Position numbers and translations under genes: made by a program
Notes under the pieces: generated by a model
Told to the model about the DNA's origin: nothing
Database searches by the model: none
What the model saw: only the letters and a program-made list of their open reading frames with translations
From: Prunus persica
Lineage: Eukaryota; Streptophyta; Magnoliopsida; Rosales; Rosaceae
Direction: 5' to 3'
Assembly: GCF_000346465.2 (NCBI RefSeq)
Contig: NC_034015.1
Coordinates: 7,395,393 to 7,459,392, forward strand
Length of the DNA: 64,000 nt
Part shown: positions 33,291-44,238 of the stretch, piece by piece
How the letters are laid out: each line of letters starts with the position of its first letter
How positions within the stretch are numbered: the first letter of the stretch is position 1

Positions 33291-35074
33291 AGAATTTGTA
33301 CTGCTTGTTGAAGAGAGGAGTCGCCATGCATCGCAAGGTAAGCCGAACACGTATAATTCTTTTTCTTCATCTTTTCTTCTTTTTTGCGGCTAAGGCCAGC
33401 TGGGGGAAGCCCAGCTAGTTGTCATCGTGACAGGCGATGGTTGGTAGTGGGCGGCAGCTGTGGTGGAGCAGGAGAGCGCAGATGGACTAGCTGTTGCCTA
33501 TCGTCGCAGGTATGGGTTGGATCATGCTGGGCCTCATACGTTGCAGGCCACGTCAATTGAGCGAGTATTGGGAGGAGGTTGATGATCTGCCCCCTGCCCA
33601 AGATGTTGAGAATGGAAGCAGAACCTTCCAGACTTTGATGATCTGCCTACAGAATAGGAGGAGTGTTCTGATGAACCCCCCTCAAAGAGAAAGGTTGATG
33701 TCAAGTCTTCAAGAAATGGAGTTGCGGCTTCGTGGGCGAAAGATGTATCTCCGTTGAGGAAGAAACCAAGGCTTTCTTCTGCTGAGAAGACATAAGTAGG
33801 AGCTACTCCCCCTTCATCTGCTAGGGTTAAGCACATCTGTCTGTGCAATCAGCAAGAAGGTTGGCAGTATGCGAAACACTCAGAACGTCCCACTCAAGCC
33901 TCCTGCAAACAAGCTTGGAAGCCGTGATCCGCTCCGAGAAGTGGTCCGCTCGCGAACTAGTTCACCTACTGAGAGGCAAAGCGATGTTGGTATTCCTCTT
34001 CGAAGTAGATAGACGTTTGCACCAGTTAAGGAATGGAGATCGAACTGGGAGGTCTGCTCATGTTAACAAGCGTGGAGTTGATTCAGCGTCGTTGATTCAT
34101 TTGGAGGTGAGGATGGTGGCAGCTATGAAGGTGAAAGAGTCATCTACCCAGGTGAAGGGTTCTTCTGCAATGTCAGTGGCTGATCTTAAGGTGGACAAGT
34201 CCAATCCTACAAGGGATGCAGATGTGTTTGATCTGCTGAAGGCGAACCCCATGTCAAGCCCGTCTACCTGTTCAAGTTGATTGATCATATCCGTTAAGCT
34301 GGCGATCTTGATACCTTCACAATTCTTCCTTTGGAAAAACACAGGGAAGCAACATTTCATCTGCTTCAAAAAGGAGTAGTTTTCGCTGCTGAGACTATCC
34401 GAAACTCTTCTGCTGTTGCCCCATCTTCTACTTAGCTAAGCGAGTTGAGGAAGAAGAATGCTGAATTGATGAGCAAGCTCTCTGCCGAGCAGATCCATTA
34501 TGAGAAGAAGACGTCTGATTTGAGGGCGATGATATCTAAGCTGAAAAGCTCCTTTGCCGAGAAAGATTCTGAGCTTAGCACTTTTGCTGCTGACTGGGCT
34601 AGTCGAAAAGATGCCCACTTCAGTCTTAAGCGTAAGAATGTTGACATCTCTCTCACTATGACAAGCTCCTGGCTAGACTTCGCATCCACCACAAGTTTGT
34701 TGAAAAATCCAAGTCCAAAACCATCATAGATGCATACAAGTTGGGCTACATGCACAACGCCGATTGAAGATGGAGACATCAAGATGCTCTGCCCTGACTT
34801 GTTCCATGTGCAAGGTGAGCAGGTTAATGCTGTGAACAAGGAAGTAACTAAAGAGCAGGTGGCTGAAGAGGCGGTAGCTAAAGAAGATAGAGTAGAGGAC
34901 ACAGTTGATGAGATAGTGGCAGATGTCCCGGAGCAGGCAGGTGGAGCTGTTGAAGGCGTGGATGATCAGGTGGATGCCGAAGAGGCTGTAGATCAGAGGT
35001 CTCCTGCAGGCGTCTTGGAGTATATAAGACTTCTTTATTTCTTTTCAGCTTTCCTAGTCTGCTTTCTTGTTTAG
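33291..35074 (+). pseudogene. Retroelement ORF remnant with coiled-coil segment
   Basis: A string of short plus-strand frames. Starting from CGCCATGCATCGCAAG|GTAAGCCG near 33324 (donor-like site), it runs through charged, Ser/Pro-rich sequence (33494-34280). A heptad-like segment follows at 34442-34640 (LRKKNAELMSKLSAEQIHYE, KLKSSFAEKDSELS). Then comes an acidic Glu/Val/Ala repeat (34830-35010, KEQVAEEAVAKEDRVEDTV). Coiled coil followed by an acidic C-terminus resembles gag-like ORFs of large non-autonomous plant Gypsy elements. Frames change at about 34280, 34440 and 34680. A nonsense-laden remnant, not a host gene; family assignment is inference. Confidence 0.5.
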
Positions 35075-35220
35075 AATAATTGGTCTTGTTTGACCATCTT
35101 CTTTTTGTTGAACTTGGCCGATTGGTTAGCTTGTTATGGAAATTTCAGTTATTTTTTTAACTTTAATTTACATATTGACTTGTGAACAGCTTGAGTAACT
35201 AGCCTGTATTTTGATTTCAC

Positions 35221-35985
35221 ATCTCCCTTTAGAGATTTATGAGTGCCAGGGTCCCCCTTGAGGGACTCCTAGCGTGCTCTGTATATCCCATAGGATAGTT
35301 TCCCATAGGAAGTTGGCAAGTGTCAGGGTCCCCCTTGAGGGACTCCAGACGTGTTCTGCACAACCCGTAAGATGCTTTGGTGGTTGCCTTGTGTTTCCCG
35401 AAGGAAGCTGCTTATGGGCAAATGCATGACTATCCTGCCCTCCTCAAGAAATGGATAGGACCCTGGATACCTCCCTTAGGAAATTCCTAGCACTCCCTGT
35501 GTCTCCCTTAGGACGCTTCTTTGCGGGTTGCATCTCCCATAGGACGCTTCTAGTAGTCACCTTGCATTTCCCTTAGGACGCTCCTTATGGGCAATTGTGT
35601 GACTATCCTACCTCCTTTAGGAATGGATAGGAACCTGGATACTTCCCGCAGGAAGCATGGAGACCTCCTTTTAAGAAATTCCTGGCGCACTTTACGTCTC
35701 CCTTAGGATGCTGCTTTGCGGGCTGCATCTCCTGAAGGACGATTCTGGTTGTCGCTCTACGTCTCCTTTAGGACGCTCCTTGTGGGCAACTGTGTGACTA
35801 TCCTGCCTCCTTTAGGAAACTGATAGGAACCTGGATACCTCCCTTAGAAAGCAAGGAGACTTCATTTTGGGAAATTCCTAGCGCACCCTACGTCTTCCTT
35901 AGGACCCTTCTTTGCAGGATGCGTCTCCTAAAATACTCTTCTGGTCATCGCCCTGCATCTCCCTTAGGATGCTCCTTATGGGCGA
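35221..35985 (+). repeat. Array of short hairpins with TCC/GGA stems
   Basis: Degenerate repeats of lines such as CTCCCTTAGGACGCT and CCTTTAGGAA. Individual hairpins include ATCTC/GAGAT (35221-35236), GTCCC/GGGAC (35251-35266), TATCC-CATA-GGATA (35284-35297), TTCC-CATA-GGAA (35300-35311) and TTCC-CGAA-GGAA (35395-35406), with larger CTATCC/GGATAG pairs enclosing smaller ones further on. It stops abruptly where Gypsy integrase coding begins (minus strand). Confidence 0.65.
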
Positions 35986-36825
35986 ATGTTTTGCGGTGAT
36001 CTGCTTGCCAATGAACTGTGAGCCATTGTCCGTAACCAGTGACTGTAGGCAGCCAAACCAGCATATGATGTTTCTCCAGATAAATCACTCTACATCGGCT
36101 TCTTTGGTAGATGATAGAGCTTCGGCCTCGATCCATTTAGTGAATAGTCGGTAGCGACGATCATCATGTCTTTCTTGGCAGGTGTCGGTGGCAAGGAACC
36201 CACTAGGACAATGGCCCATTGCATGAATGGCCATGGACTGTTTTGCGGATGGTAGACTTCGGCAGGCCGGTTAAGGATCGGCTTATATTGCTAGCAGCGA
36301 TCACATTTCTTGACATATTCGATGGAGTCATGTCGCATGGTAGGCCAGTAGTAGCCTATGTTTAGAGCCTTCTGGGCGAGTGACTGCCCCCAGAGTGGTT
36401 GTCACACTCGCTGTCATGAATTTTGTAGAGAACCTTAAGTGTTTGAGGATACTTTATGTAGGTGAGATGAGGGTTGGAGTATGATCTGCGGATGAGCTTG
36501 TTACCGGGCATCTAGTATCTCGCGGCCTTCTGCATGACCTTTCTAGCTTCGGACTTGTCCAATGGCAGGTTTTCATTCATCAAGAAGTTGACGACAGGAT
36601 CTTGCCAGCTGGGGTCCTCGTCAATTTGCATTGTGTCTATCGGCTCTATTTCTTCATTGCTTGGTAGGTCAAGGTGTTCGACAAGGATGGAACGTCTGAA
36701 CTGGATATCCAGCGCTGACCCTAGGCTTGTCAGTGCGTCTGCATGCGTGTTCTTTGCCCGGGGTACTCGTTGGATGGTAAAGGTAGGAAACGTCTTCAAT
36801 AGCTCTTGGACTTTGTCAAGGTACA

Positions 36826-37256
36826 TGTAAGATCCCACATCGACCAACGGAGAGGGGGTGATGTGCCTTATATGTGCACACCCGCATCCATCTTGCACGA
36901 GGCCTTTTGGGAGCTCACTGGCTTCGGAGTCATGGGAACTCCGAAGTTAAGCGAGTTGGGGGCCAGAGCAATCCCAGGATGGGTGACCCACTGGGAAGTT
37001 GCTCGTGAGCTCCCAAAAATAAAACCGTGAGGGCCAGAGAGGGGGGGCCCAAAGCGGACAATATCGTGCTACAACGGAGCCGATCCCTGGATGTGACAAG
37101 TGGCTTTGGGGTCACACTGCCGTGTGGTGCGAGTGTGCCGACGTGGACGTCGGGCCCTTAAGGGGGGTGGATTGTGGGATCTTACAATAGATGGATGCGG
37201 GTGTGCACATATAAGGCACATCACCCCCTTTCCGTTGGTCGATGTGGGATCTTACA
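36826..37256 (+). mobile_element. Cassandra TRIM LTR with an inverted end, TSD GTACA
   Basis: Flanked by identical GTACA at 36821-36825 and 37257-37261. Positions 36826-37098 are a Cassandra LTR: TGTAAGATCCCACATCG start, CACGAGGCCTTTTGGGAGC, 5S rRNA-like core, GCCCAAAGCGGACAATATCG, and ATGTGACA end. Then come 75 bp with a polypurine tract (AAGGGGGGTGGAT, about 37160) and, instead of a 3' LTR, a 68 bp inverted copy of the first 68 bp (37189-37256 versus 36826-36893, one mismatch). It disrupts the Gypsy RNase H. Confidence 0.9.
36930..37012 (+). other. 5S rRNA-derived sequence within Cassandra LTR
   Basis: It matches the 3' two-thirds of plant 5S rRNA: AACTCCGAAGTTAAGCG (A-box region, 36940-36956), the intermediate element, and AGGATGGGTGACC (C box, 36976-36988), then CTGGGAAGTTGCTCGTG. 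The 5' third and exact pairing of a functional 5S gene are absent, so this is the internal Pol III promoter known from Cassandra LTRs, not an rRNA gene. Confidence 0.85.
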
Positions 37257-37336
37257 GTACAAGATTATCTTTGGGTGCTTTGCCATGTATTCACCTAAGG
37301 CTTGATTCGTGGTCAACTGGGAATCTGAGTAGATGG

Positions 37337-40255
37337 TGTAACACCCCGACTTCAAATTTAATCCCTTATTTAAATTCTTTAAGTGAAATTACAAATTTAC
37401 CCTTGGGGTAGGGGTATTCTGGTCATTTTCTTACCCAAAAAGAGTTTGGGGCAGTGCTTGGTATTTTTGGGTAGATCGTACTGAGATGAGTCCTTAGACA
37501 CGTAGTGGGCTCAATTCGGAGTTATAACGAAGAAGTTACGGGCAAAACATCACCAATGGTAAAATCGTAAATATTTAAAAATGGGTTTTTAATAAAAAAA
37601 AAAACCTGAAAACCCCCCTCTCTCTCTCTCTGTCCCCCGTTGCCAATAGCCCTCCCTCCCCTTCGTTTTTCACAGCCGCCACCCTCCAAGGCTGTCGCCG
37701 CCACCACATCCATGACCGACCTCGAGACCGGTCCCGTTCGAACCGCCACCTCTCCCTCGTCCTTTCTCGATTGGTCTCAGCCATCCCCGTCCATTGTGCT
37801 CGTCGGAATCCGTCGAAAAATAGCCTGTTTTGACAAAACTTCTCACGGCATGATCTCTCTCCTCCGGCCACCAATTCAGTCAGGTGAGGTATGGATTTCT
37901 AGCTATTTTCCATGCTCTAGCTGATGGTTGGGTAGGATGAATCGATTTTGAGCTAAGTCGCTCGATTTTGGATTTAGGTTTCGGCCAGTTTTGGGATATC
38001 GATTCCGGCCACTTCCGGTCAGTTTTTGGGGTAACAGAAGTGGCTCCAAATAGGGTGTTATACCTAGGTAGGAGTTTGGAGCCGTGGTTTTGAGATTTTT
38101 CGGCGGTGCGTAATCGCTTTGGGTACCCATGCGATGCCGACGTGTGGGCACTGTAGAAAAAGGGCACTATGTCCCGATGTAATCTCCTGGTTCTCACGAG
38201 TGTATAGATGTGCTCGGATGTCAATTTGGATACCGTTTGACTCTCGAACGGATATCGCCTATTGCACGTTGAATGGTCTCGAATTTAATGTATGTTAATC
38301 TAGATATTTCTTGGATCATGTAGGAATTCACGGATCGTGAATCGGAGCCCCGAATGTTCCGATTTAATAATTTAAAGTTTATGTTTATAATAACCGTCAG
38401 ATCGTGCAATCGTGAGCGATCTGGCCGTCCGATATAGACCAAACTTGCCGGATGAGTGTTCTATAATTTGTAGAACTCGTAGGAACTTTCGGATCAGAAT
38501 TTGGAGGTTGTGGGCCCCGTGTGCACGTTTGACCAAGTTTGGGTAGTTTGACCCCTAGTTGACCGTGAGTCTTCCGAGGTAGTTTTGCCTTCCTAGGAGA
38601 ATTATAATGACCCTAGTGACAGGTCTTGAGCATTGTTGAGTTTTGTTGATGATGTAGGATTAGAATATTAATTTCTTGTTTTGAATTCGAGGATTATCAG
38701 ATGCTAGATTATGGGTGAGGTTTATACAACTTTAGAACTTAATATATATTTATATATATATTTTTAAAGGTATAAAAAGAGTTTAGAATGTCAGTTTGAA
38801 GTGCTATACGCACTACACTAGGTACCTCCCCGAATTTTGATTACATTATAAGTACCACCCTGTGCTTGTTAGGTCTCACGTGGCGTAGGTTATCCGGCAT
38901 GCTGACAGACCGCATACGTGGTGTTGGTAGTACTGGCGTATGAGAAGATTATGTGATAGTATGTTGAGGTCGCACGTGGCGTAGGTTATCTGGCTTGTTG
39001 ACAGACCTCATACGTGGCATTGGTAGTACCGGCGTATGGGGAGATATTGTGATATGATGTTGAGGTCTTGTGTGGCATAGGATTTTCCGGCGTTGAGACA
39101 AACCCCATATGTGGCGTTGGAATTTTTGACATATGGGGAGATTATATGATTGTTAGGTCCCATATGGCGTAGGTTATCCAGCGTGTGGACAGACCCCATA
39201 CGTGGCGTTGGTAGTACCGGCTATGGGGAGGTTATGTGATAGTATGTTGAGGTCGCACTTGACGTAGGTTATCAGGCGTATTGACGGACGCAATACGTGG
39301 CGTTGGTAGTACCGGCGTATGGGGAGATATTGTGATATGATGAGGTCTCGCGTAGCGTAGGATTTTCCGGCGTTGAGACATACCCCGTATGCGGCGTTGG
39401 AATTTTTGGTATATAGGGAGACTATATGATTGTTAGGTCTCACGTGGCGTAGGTTATCCGGCGTGCGGACAGACCCCATACGTGGCGTTGGTAGTACCGG
39501 CGTATAGGGAGATTATGTGATAGTATGTTGAGGTCGCACGTGATGTAGGTTATCCGGCGTGTTGACAGACCCCATACGTGGCGTTGGTAGTACCAGCGTA
39601 TGGGGAGATATTGTGAATAATAGAGAGATGAATAAAGGTATTGTATGTGTTTGGAATCGGATTTTAGTGGGAAGAACTACGCGTGGCTTGATCCCTTAAT
39701 AAGGGTACGTAGGCAGCCTAGGATAGTGCCTAGGTGCAGCCACAGGTTAAACTTTACTTGTATATTATTGAGTATGATGCGGACCTTGCCGTTGGTCCTG
39801 CTATTTGGGTGAGAACGAAGTGTGTTTGTGTTAGGAGGTTAAAACCTCGTATGTTGGCTGTTGAGAAAATTAAATGTAGTGGATTGCTTTGACATTCTTA
39901 AGTGTGATTGAATTTATTGTTTTTCTTGTTTAAGGTATGAATTGATTTGATCACGTACTTGGTGGTTTGTTGCGAATAATTGGAAGGCCGAAGGCCGTTT
40001 ATGTAAATTGCATGAAATTATATTATGCGTGCTGCCAGTTGTGGATATAAAAATGTGTTTTATGCAGGTTGAAGTTTTGAGCAATGTTCAATTTACAGGG
40101 AAGACTCTGCCGAAATTTCAGTAGCAGGTCTCGTGCCTTTATTCCTTTTTGGGAAAAAGGATATAGTTTTAGAAGGGGGCCCGACATCGGGGTGATGTCG
40201 GGAATTTTCACAGGATTTGTCTCGGGTTTCGGAAAATTTGGGGCGGGTCCTGTAA
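37337..40255 (+). mobile_element. Long LTR (copy c), 2.9 kb, followed by a primer binding site
   Basis: It begins TGTAACACCCCGAC and ends GGGGCGGGTCCTGT. It carries the family's CT tract (37617-37635), GTATGGATTTCTAGC, GGGTGTTATACCTAGG and eight hairpin repeat units (38871-39610). Unlike the other copies it is followed at once by CTTGGTATCAGAG (PBS) and internal sequence, so it is a 5' LTR rather than a solo LTR. No partner 3' LTR with a matching duplication was found. It cuts the Gypsy remnant at GATGG. Confidence 0.8.
38871..39610 (+). repeat. Eight ~95 bp tandem units of paired hairpins (LTR copy c)
   Basis: Each unit reads GGTCTCACGTGGCGTAGG...CCGGCGT-TGAGAC, then CCCCATACGTGGCGTTGG...CCGGCGTATGGGG, then a spacer GATATTGTGATATGATGTTG. 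Two stem-loops per unit share a conserved core in the loop. Stem variants such as CCCCATATG/CATATGGGG (39103-39111 with 39130-39138) keep pairing. Confidence 0.85.
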
Positions 40256-40257
40256 GC

Positions 40258-40270
40258 TTGGTATCAGAGT
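40258..40270 (+). promoter_or_regulatory. Primer binding site, initiator Met-tRNA type
   Basis: TTGGTATCAGAGT follows the LTR end. TGGTATCAGAG is the complement of the 3' end of plant initiator Met-tRNA, the usual primer for plant LTR retrotransposons. It fixes the LTR orientation as plus. Confidence 0.85.
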
Positions 40271-41838
40271 TTTAGGTTCAATTTCCTGTGGACCCTGCAC
40301 CTTGTGTGCATCCTTAAATTGTGGGCATCATAAGGGGTTCCATCTCGGAATGACACAATTTCGACGCTGAGGATGTCACAAATGGTATTTGAGTTGCTTT
40401 GTAAATTGGTAGCCATGGAAAACACATGGAACCTTATGTTTGGAATTGCAAGGGAACATTAAGGGAAATATGGGGAGAGGTAGTATAGTAGTGAGTAGAG
40501 ATCTTTAGGCTTACTTACTACTGAACTCCCGTCGTGGTGGTTAGTATGGAAGGGTGATAGAGGTTATAGACTTTGTGAAGGAGCATGGTGGTACACTGAC
40601 AAGTAGTTAGTAGAGTGAATTTAAGTTCCAAGAAAAGTTCATTATGAACTAGGATGAATTATTGCTTTGATGTCGCTGATTTTAGGGGTATCACCTCCGA
40701 TTGATCATAGTAACCATGCGTGGGCTTCGCATGAGGTTCTTTGACCTTGTTCGAATTTGGGTATAGATAATTACACTTAAGGGTGTCACGTTTCTAGAAA
40801 CGCACGTTTCTAGAAACGTGTCTATCCAAATTGTCATATCTCAATATCCTATGGAAGGAAAGCTGAAAAGCTGGAAGTACTGGATCTACGGAGGTGAGAT
40901 AAAGATTGTTGGGAACTTTCGAAAGTCAAATTATTTCCCAAAGGGAAATACGGGAGAGAAATATTAAAGAAATTTCTTTGGATAAGTCACATGGGAATGA
41001 TGGAGTTGTGAGTTCGACCAAAGGAGGGTTGTGACAAATTAAAATTGAGAAGTAGTGGTGATGGTAATTCCAACCCTCGGTAATTGGTATAGATATGCAA
41101 CTATGAAGATCAATTAATTTGATGTTTTTAGAGAATTGTCATTCTCAAGTGAAGACATCATTGCTTCTACAAGAGAGAAGAAGGAAGCAGAAGTAGAGCT
41201 GGAGCTTTACCACAGATAGAGGTTGTTCCAGAAGTTCCGGAGGATTGTGAACAGGAACCAGAAGTTTTGCATGGGGCAACACCTGTACCTACTGTACAGT
41301 TGGATGCTCCTATGATAAAGTTGTCCGCTGAGTTCGTATAGGCGGGAGAATATGGAGCTGCTCAACATGTTTCTAGGGATCCTCCATTGCCTGAATATGT
41401 TGCTAATTTTCGACTGTGTGCCTTAAGCATTGAGTCGAAGATACTAAGAGCACGACCTTTCTTTGGGAAGAGTAACTTCCTAGGGTTTGCTAAAATTAGG
41501 TTCCCACATTGCCCTCCACCAAATAAAATAATGCCAAAGTCACATTCTTTTATACCAAGTGTGTTGGAGAAATTTTGGTTTATGGATGCTACTTTTCCTG
41601 CAAAACATCATACGAAATAATTATTAGAAAATTGTTATTTACGTTGATATAGTAGATTAAATAAAATCAAAGAAACTACTGCAAGATACTTATCTTTTGG
41701 GATGTAGAAGATCATTCTCCCTGATACTTGAGTAGAGTAATAGTTTTAGGTTGAGGCGTGTCTTCACTGTCCTTAAGAGTAGATTTCACCCTTCGGAGAC
41801 AATGTCTCGGTGTAGCAAGGTTGTATGATACCCTACCA
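40271..41838 (+). mobile_element. Internal leader region of the long-LTR element, non-coding
   Basis: No gag or pol frame could be read over 1.5 kb, which supports a large non-autonomous (LARD-like) element or a heavily decayed leader. 40787-40818 holds a palindromic pair of TTCTAGAA elements. A frame at 41387-41620 overlaps CCTAGGGTTTGCTAAAATTAGG, also present at 32.97 kb, so the last 400 bp may belong to another retroelement. The region is cut off by the next long LTR at 41844. Confidence 0.55.
40787..40818. promoter_or_regulatory. Palindromic pair of heat-shock-element-like sites
   Basis: CACGTTTCTAGAAACG occurs twice in tandem. Each holds TTCTAGAA (40792-40799 and 40808-40815), the nTTCnnGAAn consensus of heat-shock factor sites, and the whole block is a near-perfect inverted repeat. 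Its placement in retroelement leader sequence is noted; function is inference. Confidence 0.45.
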
Positions 41839-41843
41839 TCCAG

Positions 41844-44206
41844 TGTAACACCCCGACCCCAAATTTCCCCAAATGTTACCCTTATTTAATTATTTAAGGG
41901 TATTTTAGTCATATTTTTAACCGGAGAGAGTTTGGGACCGCGACTTGTATTTTTGGATAGGTCGTACTGAGACGAGTTCATAGACACGTAGTGGGCTCGA
42001 ATCGGAGTTGTAACGAGAGAGATATGGTCAAAAGAAACCCAGTGGCATAATCGTAAATATTTCGAAATGGGATTTTTATAAAAATCTGGTTTTTTCTCTC
42101 TCTCCCCCGCGGGTCTCTCTCTCTCCTCTCCCTCGCGCGCGACAGCCGGCCACGTTTTGGCCGGCCGTGCTCTCCTCCGGCCACCAATGGCGACGGGACC
42201 GGTACCAAAATGACCGGGCCGTCGTCCTCTTCCTACCCCAGCCAGCCCCGCCTCCAGCCGCCGCGGTTTCGCCGGAATTTGGAGAAGAAGCGGCGGATGT
42301 CGCCGGAACTTCAACGCCGTCGATCTCCCTCCTCCGGCCACCAATTCCGTCGACCCAGGTATGGATTTTGAACCTCTCAAGCTGCTCTAGCTGATGGTTG
42401 GGTAGGATTAGATCGATTCTTAGCGTAGATTACTCGATTTTCGAATTGAAAATCGGCCGAAACTTCGGCCGCCGTGATTGGCCATTTCCGGCCACTTTTT
42501 GGGGTAGGTCCAAGAACAAAAGTGGCTCCAAATAGGGTGTTATACCTAGGGTAGGAGTTTGGAGCCGAGATGTTGAGATTTTCCGGCGAAGCGTTATCGC
42601 TTTGGGCACCCACGCGCTGCCGGCGCGTGCGGCGGCGCGTGGGCACTGTAGAAAAAGTAGCGATGTGTTCCGATGAGATCCTTAGGTTGTCACGAGTGCG
42701 TAGGATTTCGCGGATCTCAATTCGGACGTCGTTTGACTATCAAACGGATAATCGCATATTATGCGTTATCCGGGTTCGATAGGTTGGGACCGTCGGATGG
42801 TCCCAAATTTAATATATGTTAATCTAGGTATTTCTAGGATCGTGTAGGAATTCACGGATCGTGAATCGGAGCCCCGGATGTTCCGAATAATAATTTTAAA
42901 GTTTATATTTTATATTAATTGTCAGATCGTGCGATCGTGAACAATCCGACCGTCCGATCTGAACCAAACTCGCAGGACAAGTGTCCTATACCTGGTAGAA
43001 CCCATAGGGACTTTCGGATTGGAAATTGGAGGTCGTGGGTTCTGCAGGTCCGGTTGGCTAGGGTTAGAGTAGTTTGACCCTTGGTTGACCGTGAGTATCC
43101 CGGAGTAATCTCACCTTTCTAGGGGGGGATTATCGGGAGCTAGACTATTGTGGAGGGTTACACAATATAAGAATTAATTTATATAATTATAAACATATAT
43201 GGTTGTACAAGGGTACAACAGAGTCTAGAATGTCAGTTTGGAGTGCTATACGCACTACTTTAGGTACCTCCTCGGATTTTGGATTCGCTACAAGCACCAT
43301 CAAGTGAAAGTTAGGTCCCGCGTGGCGTAGGTTATCCGGCGTTGGGACAGACCCCATACGTGGCGTTGGTTGTACCGGCGTATGGGGAGATTTGCAATAT
43401 GATGTTCAGGTCTCACGTGGCGTAGGTTATCCGGCGTTGAGACAGGCCCCGTACGTGGCGTTGGTTGTACCGGCGTACGGGGAGATTATGTGATATGATG
43501 TTGAGGTCCCGCGTGGCGTAGGTTATCCGGCGTTGGGACATGCCCCATACGTGGCGTTGGTTGTACCGGCGTATGGGGAGTTATGTGATATGATGTGCAG
43601 GTCTCACGTGGCGTAGGTTATCCGGCGTTGAGACAGACCCCATACGTGGTGTTGGTGGTACTGGCGTATGGGGAGATATAATGATAGTATGGCATGGTCG
43701 CACGTGGCGTAGGTTATCCGGCTTGTTGACAGGCCCCATACGTGGCGTTGGTTGTACCGGCGTATGGGGAGAATATGTGAAATACAGATAAATGAAATAA
43801 GGTATCGCCCAAGTGTGGAATTGGGTTCTAGGGAAGAACTACGTGTGACTTGATCCCTCAAGGAGGGTACGTAGGCAGCCTAAGGTTATTGGGTGCAGCC
43901 GCAGACTAAATATTAGTCATAAATTGTAATTGAATTGTTTGGCAGTTGTTTGAGAATTATTGGAAGGCCGAAGGCCATTTATGAAAATTTGCATGAAATT
44001 ATATTGTGCATGCTGCCAGTTGGGAATATTAAATGCGTTTTTATGCAGGTTGAAATTTTGGGAAATGTCCAATTTATAGGGGAGACTCTGCCGAAATTTC
44101 GGCAAGAAGTCTCGGTCTTTAGTGATTGGGTCTGACATCGGAGTGATGTCAGGAATTCCAAAGGGTTCGTCTCGGGTTTTGAGAAAATTCGGGGCGGGTC
44201 CTTAAA
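41844..44206 (+). mobile_element. Solo long LTR (copy d), 2.36 kb, TSD TCCAG
   Basis: It begins TGTAACACCCCGACCCC and ends CGGGTCCTTAAA(AA). TCCAG flanks it at 41839-41843 and 44209-44213; the A-run makes the right limit uncertain by two or three bases. CT tracts lie at 42095-42133. Five hairpin repeat units lie at 43312-43770. It is most similar to the inverted copy at 52226-54642, with which it shares the CCTTAAA ending. No internal region is attached. Confidence 0.85.
43312..43770 (+). repeat. Five ~95 bp tandem hairpin units with co-varying stems (LTR copy d)
   Basis: Successive units show paired changes. Hairpin A alternates GTCTCA/TGAGAC (43410-43415 with 43438-43443) and GTCCC/GGGAC (43315-43319 with 43344-43348). 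Hairpin B alternates CCCCATACG/CGTATGGGG (43352-43360 with 43379-43387) and CCCCGTACG/CGTACGGGG (43447-43455 with 43474-43482). The loop core TGGCGTTGGTTGTACCGG is nearly invariant. Confidence 0.9.
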
Positions 44207-44238
44207 AATCCAGGATACAACAACCTATGACAATCATA

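Larger units (their letters stand above)
35986..37336 (-). pseudogene. Ty3/Gypsy RNase H-integrase remnant
   Basis: Read on the minus strand from 37336, IYSDSQLTTNQALGEYMAKHP is the end of a Gypsy RNase H (DSQ motif). After the Cassandra insertion (36826-37256) it continues as FTIQRVPRAKNTHADALTSL, then LPSNEEIEPIDT. Towards 36000 come integrase features: a His/Cys-rich zinc-binding segment, then WIEAEALSSTKE and LVTDNGSQF (the DDE Asp of the core). Stops are frequent. At 35985 it passes directly into the hairpin array, and at 37336 it is cut by the long LTR. Inactive. Confidence 0.8.

Noticed and set aside
36930..37012. 5S rRNA gene
   Set aside because: Only the 3' part of 5S is present, inside a Cassandra LTR; this is the known 5S-derived Pol III promoter of that TRIM.
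38871..39610. CRISPR array
   Set aside because: The repeats are ~95 bp with no unique spacers, in plant LTR DNA; they are tandem hairpin units.
37337..44206. LTRs c and d as the 5' and 3' ends of one element
   Set aside because: Copy d has its own TCCAG duplication, a different 3' end (CCTTAAA against CCTGTA) and no polypurine tract before it, so they are separate insertions.
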